From Corynebacterium tuberculostearicum (GTDB lineage: Bacteria; Actinomycetota; Actinomycetes; Mycobacteriales; Mycobacteriaceae): a stretch of DNA of 64,000 nucleotides. The stretch covers positions 124,001-188,000 of the forward strand of contig NZ_CP073092.1 in the NCBI RefSeq assembly GCF_030506365.1, written 5' to 3'. How positions within the stretch are numbered: position 1 is the first letter of the stretch; the number at the start of each line of letters is the position of its first letter. The notes below the pieces were generated by a model. It ran no database searches. It was not told the origin of the DNA and was given only the letters and a program-made list of their open reading frames with translations. The position numbers and the translations under genes were made by a program. Positions 9,857 through 18,505 of this stretch are shown here, one piece after another.

Positions 9857-11470
9857 CTATTTCTGCGCTAACCGCTCCATCGCTTCAAGCACCTCAGACA
9901 TTCCGGCTTTCTTGGCAGAATATGTGACCGCCTGGGCACCCTTGACCACCTCGATAGGGGCAGTTTCCAAAGCCACCACCGGCATCCGGTCAAGGAAATC
10001 CTCATCTCCTGGCTCGTTAGCAAAAACCAGGGTCTCCTCCGGTTTAGCTTGCAGATCCTCGAGGATGCGCTCCACGCCTTGTGCCGCGGTCGCGACAGTG
10101 ACGGACAGTGCATCGGTATCGAGACGCGGCTGCACAGCATCCTCATCAAGGGCAACGCTCCACACGGCTTGCGGAACTTCCACTTCACCGGCGGGTGATA
10201 TCACGATCAGGACTTCAGCCGCCGGATAGATACCTGCCAATGCCTTGTGCAATCGCGGAGTCAGCGCGCCATCTTCCCAATTCAGCGCGCTGCTCTGCGC
10301 CACTACCACGCGGGGGATGGAAGAGAATTGCGCCTTCATGCGGTGCGGCAAGCGCGAGACGATAAGCCGGGATTGGGTTGCTGCCGCCAACAGGCCCTGC
10401 TCTGCTACGGAACCGGCCCATATCTCCTTACTGCTGGCCGTGATGGACGCTTGGGTTTGCGCCACCTCCGACTTCAGCTGCGCCATGACATCCGCGACCT
10501 TATCGCGACCTTCATCCAAGCCGCGGGTTGCCTCTTCTACCACGGCGTTGAGGTTGTTCTTGATCCACTCCAAGGTCTCCGGGGCGGTACGCACCTTATT
10601 CTTTGGCTCCTCCCCGTCCGCTCCCTTGGCGGCGGCCATGTGGTTGCGCACCAAGTCAACCGTAGTAACGGAGACGCGTTCTTTGAGGCCCACTAGATCG
10701 TCGCGCAGTCGGCGCACGCGGTGGCGTTCGGTTTCCACTTCAGCATCGCGGGCTTCTGCCTCTTCAAGGGTAGGAGCCCCTCCACCCTTGCGGGCGGGCA
10801 CCCAGTATTCACCGGCGGGCATGGGCCCAAACTCGGCTTCGTACTGCTCCCATAGCCCTTCCAACGCCTCTTGCATGCGACGTCGAATCTCCGCGGTATC
10901 AGCCTCCGCATCGCCGGTGGGATAGTACGGTTCGAGGGCAGTAATAAAGACTGGGGTCTTGCTCCGACCCAGGTTCTTTTTGTGCTCCTTGGTCCACAGA
11001 CGCTGCGAACCAAAAATGACCTGTGGGATTACCGGTACCCCCGCCTCATAGGCGATGCGGGAGGCACCAGTTTTCATGCTGCGGATTTCAAAGCTGCGGG
11101 AAATCGTGCCTTCAGAAAACACGCCCACGAGTTCGCCGTCCTTGGCCAGCTGTACCGCTTGGCGGAAGGAGGCGCTGCCATCGATACGGTCAACTGGCAC
11201 GTGGTGCATGGCCTTCAACAACGGACCCGCCACCGGCGCTTTGAAGATTCCAGCCTTAGCCAAGAAGCGCACCAGACGCTTCTTGCGGTAGGCCAAAAAG
11301 GCGCCGAAAAGGAAATCCATGTAGCCGGTGTGGTTGCAGACCAACACCGCGCCGCCCTTATCGGGGATATTTTCTTCCCCCGAAAGGCGCATTTTTAATC
11401 CCTGTGCCAGAGTCACCCCCCTGCCGATATGGGTGATCTGGCGGTACAGGAAATTCGTCGCAGCGTTCAT
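9857..11470 (-). CDS. PlsC-type acyltransferase with degenerate HAD-like C-terminal domain
   Basis: A 537-residue protein. Residues about 20-230 are a 1-acylglycerol-3-phosphate acyltransferase domain with the catalytic HX4D motif (NHTGYMD) and a glycine-rich acceptor site (GVFSEGTIS), so it probably makes phosphatidic acid. A helical linker follows (about 240-370). The last 150 residues resemble a class IIB HAD domain whose catalytic residues are gone: VVVAQSSALNWEDG stands where VIASDIDGTLLD would be, and VFANEPGDEDFL where AFGDMPNDIEML would be. The tail may be structural or regulatory. The ATG at 11470 has GGAGAG and follows serS by 23 bases, so the two are likely co-transcribed. Glycerol 3-phosphate genes lie next door. 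Confidence 0.85.
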   Translation of the reverse strand: MNAATNFLYRQITHIGRGVTLAQGLKMRLSGEENIPDKGGAVLVCNHTGYMDFLFGAFLAYRKKRLVRFLAKAGIFKAPVAGPLLKAMHHVPVDRIDGSASFRQAVQLAKDGELVGVFSEGTISRSFEIRSMKTGASRIAYEAGVPVIPQVIFGSQRLWTKEHKKNLGRSKTPVFITALEPYYPTGDAEADTAEIRRRMQEALEGLWEQYEAEFGPMPAGEYWVPARKGGGAPTLEEAEARDAEVETERHRVRRLRDDLVGLKERVSVTTVDLVRNHMAAAKGADGEEPKNKVRTAPETLEWIKNNLNAVVEEATRGLDEGRDKVADVMAQLKSEVAQTQASITASSKEIWAGSVAEQGLLAAATQSRLIVSRLPHRMKAQFSSIPRVVVAQSSALNWEDGALTPRLHKALAGIYPAAEVLIVISPAGEVEVPQAVWSVALDEDAVQPRLDTDALSVTVATAAQGVERILEDLQAKPEETLVFANEPGDEDFLDRMPVVALETAPIEVVKGAQAVTYSAKKAGMSEVLEAMERLAQK

Positions 11471-11493
11471 AACTCTCCAGGACGACGGCGGAC

Positions 11494-12750
11494 TTACTGC
11501 GGGGTCAGGACATCCTTGCCCACGAACGGGCGCAGGGCCTCAGGGACAACGACAGAGCCGTCGGCCTGCTGGTGGTTTTCCAGAATGGCAACGAGCCAGC
11601 GGGTAGTCGCCAGCGTGCCGTTCAGGGTAGCTGCGGTCTGGGTCTTGCCGTTCTCGTCGCGGTAGCGGGTGGACAGGCGGCGAGCCTGGAAGGTAGTGCA
11701 GTTCGAGGTGGAGGTCAGCTCACGGTAGGTGCCTTGGGTAGGAACCCAAGCCTCATTGTCGAACTTGCGGGCCGCCGAAGAACCGAGGTCGCCACCGGCA
11801 ATATCGATGGTGCGGTAAGGCAGTTCCATGGCTGCAAGCATGTCCTTTTCCATGGACAGAAGGCGCTGGTGCATTTCTTCCGCGTCCTCAGGCTTGCAGT
11901 AGACAAACATCTCCAGCTTGTCGAATTGGTGGACGCGCAGGATGCCGCGAGTGTCCTTACCGTGGGAGCCAGCCTCACGGCGGAAGCAGGAGGACCAGCC
12001 GGCGTACTGCAGCGGGCCATTGGAGAGGTCGATGATCTCATCCTTGTGGTAACCAGCAAGGGCCACCTCAGAGGTACCGACCAGGTACATATCATCGGCC
12101 GGCAGGTAGTAAATCTCATCGGAGTGCTGGCCCAAGAAACCGGTGCCGGACATAATGTCTGGGCGAACCAGAACTGGCGGGATCATCAGCTTGAAGCCAG
12201 CTTCGCGCGCCTTCTGCGCCGCGAGCATCAGCATTCCCAGCTGCAGGAAGGCGCCATCGCCAGTGAGGTAGTAGAAACGAGCGCCGCCTACCTTGGCGCC
12301 GCGCTTGACGTCGATAAGGCCGAGGGACTCGCCCAACTCAAGGTGATCCTTTGGCTCGAAGTCGAACTCAGGAATCTGGCCTACTTCTTCTACCACTACG
12401 AAGTCATCTTCGCCGCCGGCCGGGGCACCTTCGACCACGTTATCGAGCTTGTACTGCAGCTCCTCCACCTTGGCTTCAGCGGCAGACTGTGCCTCTTCCG
12501 CCTCCTTGACCTTAGACTTCAGCTCATTGGAGCCCTCCAGCAGTGCCGGACGCTCCTCTGGGGAGGCTTGGCCGATCTTCTTACCAAAAGCCTTCTGTTC
12601 AGAGCGCAGTTCGTCGGCCTTTTGGATAGCAGCGCGGCGCTGCTCATCAGCTTCCAAGAGCTGGTCTACGAGGGAGGGATCCTCACCTCGGTTCACCTGG
12701 GAAGCACGGACAACGTCAGGGTTTTCGCGGAGTAGCTTGAGATCAATCAC
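11494..12750 (-). CDS. serS: Seryl-tRNA synthetase
   Basis: A 418-residue class II synthetase that charges tRNA-Ser. The N-terminal tRNA-binding coiled coil spans about 25-110 ([17 protein letters not shown], then [20 protein letters not shown]). Motif 2 is [22 protein letters not shown], and motif 3 includes [19 protein letters not shown]. The start is a GTG at 12750. No Shine-Dalgarno sequence precedes it; instead TAAACT ends seven bases upstream, suggesting a leaderless mRNA. It is divergent from the FarR-like gene over 65 bases and heads a probable operon with the acyltransferase. Confidence 0.96.
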   Translation of the reverse strand: MIDLKLLRENPDVVRASQVNRGEDPSLVDQLLEADEQRRAAIQKADELRSEQKAFGKKIGQASPEERPALLEGSNELKSKVKEAEEAQSAAEAKVEELQYKLDNVVEGAPAGGEDDFVVVEEVGQIPEFDFEPKDHLELGESLGLIDVKRGAKVGGARFYYLTGDGAFLQLGMLMLAAQKAREAGFKLMIPPVLVRPDIMSGTGFLGQHSDEIYYLPADDMYLVGTSEVALAGYHKDEIIDLSNGPLQYAGWSSCFRREAGSHGKDTRGILRVHQFDKLEMFVYCKPEDAEEMHQRLLSMEKDMLAAMELPYRTIDIAGGDLGSSAARKFDNEAWVPTQGTYRELTSTSNCTTFQARRLSTRYRDENGKTQTAATLNGTLATTRWLVAILENHQQADGSVVVPEALRPFVGKDVLTPQ

Positions 12751-12803
12751 GGATGTAAGTTTAGCGTATTGACAACCTCTTGCGGTGGTAATAACCAGCG
12801 AAT

Positions 12804-12815
12804 TATGATGGCTTT
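12804..12815 (+). promoter_or_regulatory. Likely -10 element for leaderless farR transcript
   Basis: TATGAT at 12804-12809 lies six bases before the ATG at 12816. No Shine-Dalgarno sequence is visible, so the transcript probably starts at or next to the A of the start codon. Confidence 0.5.
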
Positions 12816-13565
12816 ATGTCCGCCGTTCAGCTCCCCGCCCGCACAATTACGGACGGTCCCGTTCCAAAACACACCCAATTGCACGATATCCTCGAAGAAT
12901 TGTGCCGCACGACCCTCAAACCCGGCGATATCCTGCCCGGCGAGAGGCTTCTTGAAGAAACCTATGGCGTGTCACGAATCACGGTCCGCCGCGCCATCGG
13001 GGATCTTGTCGCGGCCGGAAAATTGCGCCGCGTCCGCGGTAAGGGCACCTTCGTAGCGCCCAATCCCCTTGTCTCCCGGCTCCACCTGGCCTCATTCTCG
13101 GATGAGATGGGCGCACAAGACGTCACCGCCTCCTCCAAAATCCTTACCAGCGGACGCAGCAGCGCCCCGGAGGATGCCGCCCTCTTTTTTGATACTCCTG
13201 CCCAAACCGAACATATTCACCTGCGCCGCCTGCGCTTGGGCGATGGCGAGCCCTACTCCATTGATGACGGCTGGTATAACTCCACGTATGCGCCCAGCCT
13301 GCTAGAAAATGACACCTACAATTCGGTCTACGCCATCCTCGACTCCGTCTTTGATATCCCCATCACCGATGCGGATCAAACGGTCTCGGCGATTTCAGCC
13401 GATGCGGACACTGCCCCGCTTCTCGACGTCCCCGTGGGCGCCCCACTGCTGCACATCGTCCGCTACTCCCGCTCGGGCGATAGGCCGGTGGAGTGGTGTT
13501 CCTCCGTCTACCGCACCGACCGCTACCGCCTGACTACCCGGGTGGCTAGGGAGAACAGTATCTAG
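12816..13565 (+). CDS. farR: GntR/HutC-family transcriptional regulator, FarR-like
   Basis: A 249-residue repressor-type regulator. The N-terminal GntR winged helix-turn-helix covers about 18-85 (HTQLHDILEELC, GERLLEETYGVSRITVRRAIGDLV, RRVRGKGTFV). The UTRA ligand-binding domain covers about 100-245. The gene symbol rests on position: in C. glutamicum, as I remember it, farR is divergent from serS and precedes the same genes. FarR there was linked to amino-acid and central metabolism. The ATG at 12816 appears leaderless. The regulator lies beside glycerol and lipid genes, but no operator is assigned here. Confidence 0.8.
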   Translation: MSAVQLPARTITDGPVPKHTQLHDILEELCRTTLKPGDILPGERLLEETYGVSRITVRRAIGDLVAAGKLRRVRGKGTFVAPNPLVSRLHLASFSDEMGAQDVTASSKILTSGRSSAPEDAALFFDTPAQTEHIHLRRLRLGDGEPYSIDDGWYNSTYAPSLLENDTYNSVYAILDSVFDIPITDADQTVSAISADADTAPLLDVPVGAPLLHIVRYSRSGDRPVEWCSSVYRTDRYRLTTRVARENSI

Positions 13566-13601
13566 CCAGCGCCCTGCTTAAAAGGTAAGATTAAAGGCCT
13601 T

Positions 13602-14675
13602 ATGAAGAAATCACCTGCGTGGCGTTCCGCTGTGGCCGTCCAGATTGTCTTGATTGCGGCAATCGCGGCGGCCGTTTTCATGGGCATCTATGGCGTTATC
13701 AGCTCCCACAAATCGGGCGGCGATAATACTACTGCTGCCCAGCAGCACGATAGTGGGGATACTTCAGAAACCGCCGCTCCTAAACCGGAGCCCTTCACCG
13801 CTGCGGCCGCCGGCGCTTGCTTGACATGGGACATCGCCCAGGATGGCTCCGCCACCGGGTTCAAGGAAGTACCGTGCTCCGATCAGCACCGCTTCGAGGT
13901 TTCCAAGACCGAAGACCTGAGCGTCTACCCCACCAGCGAATTCGGCCCTGATGCCACCCGCCCAGCGCTTACCCGCCAACACCAATTGCGCGATGAGCTG
14001 TGCGAATCCGCCACTGTGGGCTACCTGCACGGTAAGTGGGATCCGAATGGTAAGTACGATGTGGCGTCCATTCTGCCGCCGCAGTCCGCCTGGGATCGCG
14101 GCGACCGCACCTTGCTGTGCGGCCTGCAAACCACCGATGATCACGGCGTACCGCAGCTTACTACCGGCAACGTCGAGGCCTCTGAGCAGGCAAACCTCGC
14201 CAAGCCGGGCGAGTGCTTGGCCATCGATGACAAGCAAGTTCCGCACGTCGTCGACTGCGCTAAGCCCCACCAAATGGAGACCGTTTCCGTCATTGATGTG
14301 GGCAAGCAGTTCCCTGACGGCTACCCGGACGGCAAGGATATGGACAAGTTCCTATCCGATACGTGTACCGCCGCTACTGAGGACTACCTTGGCGGCGAGG
14401 AGCAGCTCTACCAGTCCACGCTGCAACCATTCTGGGGCTCTATCACCGAGGCCTCGTGGAATGGCGGCACCAAGTCCGTCAATTGCTCCCTTGTGCATGC
14501 CCGCAAAGGCGGCGGTTTCTCTGCCATCACCGGTTCCGCTACCGGTGGACGCCAGGCGCTGACTATCGACGGCCAACCGCCGGAGGAACGCCCCGAGCGC
14601 AATCCACTGCGTGAGGACAAGGACAAGAGCCCGGCACCCGAGTCTGCCGCCCCCGCCCCGGCCCCAGCGCCCTAA
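13602..14675 (+). CDS. Septum-formation family membrane protein
   Basis: A 357-residue protein with a short basic N-terminus and one membrane anchor (about 10-33, VAVQIVLIAAIAAAVFMGIYGV), then a large extracytoplasmic part. That part holds two copies of a cysteine-containing domain of the septum-formation type. The first has AGACLTWD, VPCSDQHRFEV, DELCESA and LLCGLQ; the second has PGECLAID, VDCAKPHQMETVSV, SDTCTAA and VNCSLVHA. The C-terminus is low-complexity and rich in Pro, Ala and Glu. It corresponds by position to M. tuberculosis Rv3835. Start ATG at 13602 with AAAGG upstream. Its TAA overlaps the next gene's ATG (TAATG), so the two are probably translationally coupled. Confidence 0.82.
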   Translation: MKKSPAWRSAVAVQIVLIAAIAAAVFMGIYGVISSHKSGGDNTTAAQQHDSGDTSETAAPKPEPFTAAAAGACLTWDIAQDGSATGFKEVPCSDQHRFEVSKTEDLSVYPTSEFGPDATRPALTRQHQLRDELCESATVGYLHGKWDPNGKYDVASILPPQSAWDRGDRTLLCGLQTTDDHGVPQLTTGNVEASEQANLAKPGECLAIDDKQVPHVVDCAKPHQMETVSVIDVGKQFPDGYPDGKDMDKFLSDTCTAATEDYLGGEEQLYQSTLQPFWGSITEASWNGGTKSVNCSLVHARKGGGFSAITGSATGGRQALTIDGQPPEERPERNPLREDKDKSPAPESAAPAPAPAP

Positions 14676-15022
14676 TGGTCGAGGTATCAGAAGAGCGCTT
14701 CGATGAGATGGTCAACGAGGCGCTGGATCAAGTCCCCGAGGAATTCGTGCGCCGCATGCGCAACCTCGTCATTTTGGTCGAAGATGAAAATCCCGATAAC
14801 CCTATGTTGCTAGGGCTCTACGAGGGCGTAGCACTGCCCCGCCGCACCTTCGATCACACCGGTTTCCTGCCCGATGCGATCTTCATTTACCGCAACACGC
14901 TGCAGCGCTGGTCCGGCAGCGAGGAAGAATTAGCAGAGCAGGTCAAAGTCACCGTATTCCACGAACTCGGCCATTACTTTGGCCTCGAGGAAGAGGAGCT
15001 GCACCGCCTGGGCTGGGGCTAG
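14675..15022 (+). CDS. Minimal zincin-like metallopeptidase (Rv3836 family)
   Basis: A 115-residue single-domain protein. It ends in the zincin motif VFHELGHYFGLEEEEL: His96, Glu97 and His100, with the downstream glutamates as possible third ligand. The compact family is common in Actinobacteria and sits next to the septum-formation gene in mycobacteria too. Substrate and activity are unknown, and some members may be non-proteolytic. It has no signal peptide, so it is likely cytoplasmic. Its start overlaps the preceding stop, and its own stop shares CTAG with the convergent phosphoglycerate-mutase-like gene. Confidence 0.85.
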   Translation: MVEVSEERFDEMVNEALDQVPEEFVRRMRNLVILVEDENPDNPMLLGLYEGVALPRRTFDHTGFLPDAIFIYRNTLQRWSGSEEELAEQVKVTVFHELGHYFGLEEEELHRLGWG

Positions 15023-15672
15023 AGCTCCGTATCCGCCCACCGGGTCAACGTCCACTCACCAAAGTCCTTGCCGCGCGGTTCCATCACCATAAAGCGGCAA
15101 TTGGCCAGGTAGCCGGTATAGGCAAAATCGGCGTCAACGCCCGTGGCATGTTTGGTGACCACGCGGATGGCGGCGCCGTGGCTGACAAGGATGACATCCT
15201 GGTCGTCGGCAAGCTGCTCCGCAATGCCCTCCAGCACCGGCTGGTAGCGCGCCAGCACATCATCCAAGGTCTCGCCGCCTTCCATCCCGGCGCCGCGCTC
15301 GCCATCGCACCAGCCACGCATGGCCACCATGTGCGACCTATGGGCATCCTCGCTGCCGTCCATCTCCCAGTCACCGGCGAAAATTTCGTGCACGCCGTCG
15401 ATTACGTCAACGCGCTGGGAAAATTCCGGCATACCGCGCTCCTGCTCAAAGGCGCGTGCCGCCAGCATCGCGGTCTGCTGAGCGCGCAGGGCAATGGAGC
15501 ATTTAAATTCCACCTCGCGCTCGCCTACCAACTGCGCTAGCTCACGGCCTACCTCCGTGGCTTGGTCGCGCCCGCGCTCGGTAAGCTCTGCCCCGGGCGG
15601 GCGGGTATCGAGGAAGCGGGAAATATTGGAATAGGTCTGGCCGTGGCGCAGCAGGATAATTCTTCCGGGCAT
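15019..15672 (-). CDS. Histidine phosphatase / phosphoglycerate mutase-like protein
   Basis: A 217-residue member of the phosphohistidine-phosphatase superfamily. The catalytic RHG motif is at residues 9-11 (ILLRHGQTYSN). The proton-donor glutamate region EIFAGDWEMDG and the second histidine in ILVSHGAAIRVV are present. In many actinobacteria this gene is annotated gpmB or gpm2, but such proteins often act on other phosphoesters, so glycolytic activity is not shown. It is followed on the same strand by nothing, since its stop overlaps the convergent metallopeptidase. It lies nine bases after pheA and probably shares its transcript. Confidence 0.88.
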   Translation of the reverse strand: MPGRIILLRHGQTYSNISRFLDTRPPGAELTERGRDQATEVGRELAQLVGEREVEFKCSIALRAQQTAMLAARAFEQERGMPEFSQRVDVIDGVHEIFAGDWEMDGSEDAHRSHMVAMRGWCDGERGAGMEGGETLDDVLARYQPVLEGIAEQLADDQDVILVSHGAAIRVVTKHATGVDADFAYTGYLANCRFMVMEPRGKDFGEWTLTRWADTEL

Positions 15673-15681
15673 GCTTCTAGA

Positions 15682-16578
15682 TTATTGGCCCCTGCGTGCC
15701 CGCGCTACCCAATCATCCGCCGCTGCCAGATCGCGCGGTGGCTTGCCCGCGGGCGTTGCCGCCGGCCAGGAGCCGAGGAAAAGCAAGGCCTCTGCCCGCA
15801 ACCACAAGGCCCGCAGCGCCTCCGCGACCGGCTGATCGTCAATGTGCCCAATGAGGTCCACGTAGAAGCGGTACGTACCAAAGGCCTCCCGCGTGGGGCG
15901 CGACTCAATCCGGGACAGGTCCACGCCGCGGTGCGCAAAGTCCTGCAACGCCCCCACCAGGCTGCCCGGTTCATTCGGCAGGGTGAAGATGACGCTGGTG
16001 CGGTCCTGGCCAGTCCTTGCAGTGGGTTTTCCCGGACGCCCCACCAGAACAAAGCGCGTTGCGGCGCCTTCAACATCTGCCACGTCCTGGGCGATGGTCT
16101 CCAGCCCAAAGATCTCGGCGGCCCGCGCCGGCGCTGCGGCCGCATCCGCTTCCCCACGGGCTACAGCCTCGGCCGCCGCGGCATTGGAACTGGCCGGCAC
16201 GAACTCTGCCTCCGGCAAATTGTCCTTTACCCAGCCGCGGATTTGCTGGAACGCCACCGGGTGGGTGCACAGCCGCGCAATGTCGCCCGCGCCTTGCCGG
16301 GTCATGATGCTAAAGGCCACGGGGATATCCACCTCGCGGTAAATCTGCACCGGTTCGGTTTCAACCAGCGCATCAAAGGTGGTGGTGACCGCACCATCGA
16401 CGGAATTTTCAATGGCTACGCAGGCGTACTCGGCGTGCCCGGCGCGCACGGCGGCCACGGCCTCCGAAGGCGAGCCAACCGGCATGGTCTCTACCTGCGG
16501 CAGGTGCGCGGCAAACTTATGCACGGCCGCTTCCGTAAAGGTTCCGGCTGGCCCCAGGAAGGCGATGGTGGTAGTCAT
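15682..16578 (-). CDS. pheA: Prephenate dehydratase
   Basis: A 298-residue enzyme of phenylalanine synthesis that turns prephenate into phenylpyruvate. The catalytic domain spans about 1-180 (TIAFLGPAGTFTE at the start, NSVDGAVTTTFDAL, and the TRF motif in AATRFVLVGRPGK). The ACT regulatory domain covers about 195-275, with the ESRP motif that binds phenylalanine. I chose the ATG at 16578 because AGGTGA lies five bases before it; a GTG at 16587 would add three residues without a ribosome site. There is no fused chorismate mutase domain. Confidence 0.94.
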   Translation of the reverse strand: MTTTIAFLGPAGTFTEAAVHKFAAHLPQVETMPVGSPSEAVAAVRAGHAEYACVAIENSVDGAVTTTFDALVETEPVQIYREVDIPVAFSIMTRQGAGDIARLCTHPVAFQQIRGWVKDNLPEAEFVPASSNAAAAEAVARGEADAAAAPARAAEIFGLETIAQDVADVEGAATRFVLVGRPGKPTARTGQDRTSVIFTLPNEPGSLVGALQDFAHRGVDLSRIESRPTREAFGTYRFYVDLIGHIDDQPVAEALRALWLRAEALLFLGSWPAATPAGKPPRDLAAADDWVARARRGQ

Positions 16579-16611
16579 GCACGTCACCTTAGCCCACTAG
16601 ACTGGTGCCCC

Positions 16612-17748
16612 ATGGACTTTTCCGTAGAACAACTCCGCGCGGATCTGCACGGCCTTACCCCCGAGGAGCACGGTTTCACTTACCTGGATGTAGACCGCGA
16701 GCCCTCCGGCCGAGGCCGGCTGAGCGGCTGGGTTCTTTCCGCCAAGGATCTCTGCGATGTCCGCGGCATTCCTACTACCTTGGGAAATGTCCATCGCACT
16801 TACTACCCCGAGCGCAGCGATGCCTTTATCGAGGCCTTGGAGAAGCAAGGTGCGCGCATCATCGGTAAATCCTCCACCCCGGAGTTGGGTCTGCGCGTAG
16901 ATACGGAACCAGTAGGCCTGCCCCATCCCGATAATCCCCTCTATCCCGGCTGCACTCCGGGTGGTTCCTCGGGCGGTGCGGCGGTACAGGTCGCGAGGGG
17001 GTTGCTGCGCGCGGCGCACGCCAGCGATGGCGGCGGTTCCATCCGAGTGCCGGCCGCGGCCTGCGGCGTGGTGGGCTTTAAACCGGCAGGTGATGAACTG
17101 GGTGTGCAGGGCTTTATCACCCTGACCGTGGCCGATAATGCCTTTCTGCACGGCCACCGCATGATCACCCCGCGCGCCCGCATCGGCCTGCTCGTAGAGC
17201 CGCTGTTTTGCGACGCCAACGTCGACGCGCATCACCTGCGCGCCGCCCGCGAGGCCGCCCAACGCCTACAAGCTGCCGGCTTCACCGTGGTGCCCATTTC
17301 TCCGTATCCGCAGGCCCGGGCTACTTTTGCGCATTTCCGCACGACCTTTACCTCCCGCTTGGCGGGGCTCAACCCGGCGGCAGGCTACGCCGAGTGGATT
17401 GCTCAGCAGGGCCGGCGCGTAAGCTCCGCTGAGCTGGCCGCGGCGCGGGCGCATGTCCGGCAGCTCCCCGGCTTGCTGGCCCAGGAATGGGGCGTCGATG
17501 CCATCCTCACCCCAATGCTGACCACAGACCCGCCGCGCACCGGCCACTTCCTGTCCCTGCCCCATGCGGAGAATTTCGCGGCCCAGACCCGATGGTCTCC
17601 GTGGGGTTCCCTCTTCAACATGGCCCGCCTGCCAGCCATTTCCGTGCCATGGGCCGTTCCCAATCACCCGCCGGTGGGCGTGCACCTGGGAGGCATTACG
17701 CTTTCCGACGCCGCCCTGCTCGGCCTCGCCCACATCCTCCACCCATGA
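16612..17748 (+). CDS. Amidase signature-family hydrolase
   Basis: A 378-residue amidase. The Ser-cis-Ser-Lys triad can be placed at Lys45 (VLSAKDLCDV), Ser119 (PGGSSGGAAV) and Ser143 (GGGSIRVPAA), with the 24-residue Ser-Ser spacing of the family. The protein is shorter than most family members (about 460-490) but ends naturally. Its substrate is unknown. The frame stays open far upstream through the antisense of pheA, but the coding character begins at the ATG at 16612. That ATG has no Shine-Dalgarno sequence and TAGACT ends eight bases before it, so it may be leaderless. The stop overlaps the next gene as ATGA. Confidence 0.87.
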   Translation: MDFSVEQLRADLHGLTPEEHGFTYLDVDREPSGRGRLSGWVLSAKDLCDVRGIPTTLGNVHRTYYPERSDAFIEALEKQGARIIGKSSTPELGLRVDTEPVGLPHPDNPLYPGCTPGGSSGGAAVQVARGLLRAAHASDGGGSIRVPAAACGVVGFKPAGDELGVQGFITLTVADNAFLHGHRMITPRARIGLLVEPLFCDANVDAHHLRAAREAAQRLQAAGFTVVPISPYPQARATFAHFRTTFTSRLAGLNPAAGYAEWIAQQGRRVSSAELAAARAHVRQLPGLLAQEWGVDAILTPMLTTDPPRTGHFLSLPHAENFAAQTRWSPWGSLFNMARLPAISVPWAVPNHPPVGVHLGGITLSDAALLGLAHILHP

Positions 17749-18443
17749 CCAAGTCCCTACGCGCCGAATTGCTCATCGTCCTCACCCTCACCTTTGGCAT
17801 TTCCGGGGTGCGGGCGGTGTTAAACCTCATCAATTCCCTGGCCGCGCCGCAGCGGCTCGACGAGCAATCGGTCACGCTCAATTCCAGCCAATCCTCCCTT
17901 GCCTGGGTGGATATGGGACTGCAGCTGTGCTCGGCCGCCGTGCTCTTTTCCTATGGAGCCTTAGCGCTTTTCTTGCTGGCCAAGGACCGCTTTGTGCCCC
18001 GTGCCCACCGCGCCCGCGACTGGCTAGAAGGAGCAGGGCTTGCTGCCCTCATTGGTATCCCGGGGCTCGCCCTGTATTTCGCGGCGGTGCACTTGGGGTG
18101 GAGCAAGGAGGTCATCCCCGGCGACTTCGCCAATGCTTGGGTGGAAATACCCGTTTCCCTCCTCAAGGCCGCTGCCAACGCCTTCGCGGAGGAAACCGTG
18201 GTGGTGATGTGGCTGATGACGCGCTTGCGCCAGGCCCGCTGGTCGCTGCCAGCAGCGCTGGCCGCAAGCTCCATTCTCCGCGGTTCTTATCACCTCTACC
18301 AGGGAGTTTCCGCTGGCTTTGGCAATATCATCATGGGTTTAATCTACGGCTATTACTACCACCGCACGGGGCGGGTATGGCCGTTGGTCATAGCGCACTT
18401 TCTTATCGACGCCGTCGCATTCGTGGGTTATTCCTTCCTGTGA
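17745..18443 (+). CDS. CPBP (Abi/Rce1-like) intramembrane protease-family protein
   Basis: A 232-residue protein with about six hydrophobic helices. The family's metal-site pattern is visible: paired glutamates in AFAEETVVVMW (about 145-155), a histidine in GSYHLYQG, and a histidine in the last helix (AHFLIDAVAF). The usual arginine of EExxxR is absent here, which may weaken or change activity. Members process prenylated proteins in eukaryotes and serve mixed roles in bacteria. The ATG overlaps the amidase stop (ATGA), so the two form one transcript. It could be inactive. Confidence 0.8.
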   Translation: MTKSLRAELLIVLTLTFGISGVRAVLNLINSLAAPQRLDEQSVTLNSSQSSLAWVDMGLQLCSAAVLFSYGALALFLLAKDRFVPRAHRARDWLEGAGLAALIGIPGLALYFAAVHLGWSKEVIPGDFANAWVEIPVSLLKAAANAFAEETVVVMWLMTRLRQARWSLPAALAASSILRGSYHLYQGVSAGFGNIIMGLIYGYYYHRTGRVWPLVIAHFLIDAVAFVGYSFL

Positions 18444-18505
18444 AAATGCCTGTAGGGGACGTCGCGAAGCAGGCGTTGCTCCCTGCTCCTTGTAAGGTAT
18501 AGCGC

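Noticed and set aside
15562..16611. Long open frame upstream of the amidase, extending through pheA on the other strand
   Set aside because: It is antisense to pheA and the phosphoglycerate-mutase-like gene; the protein character of an amidase begins only at 16612.
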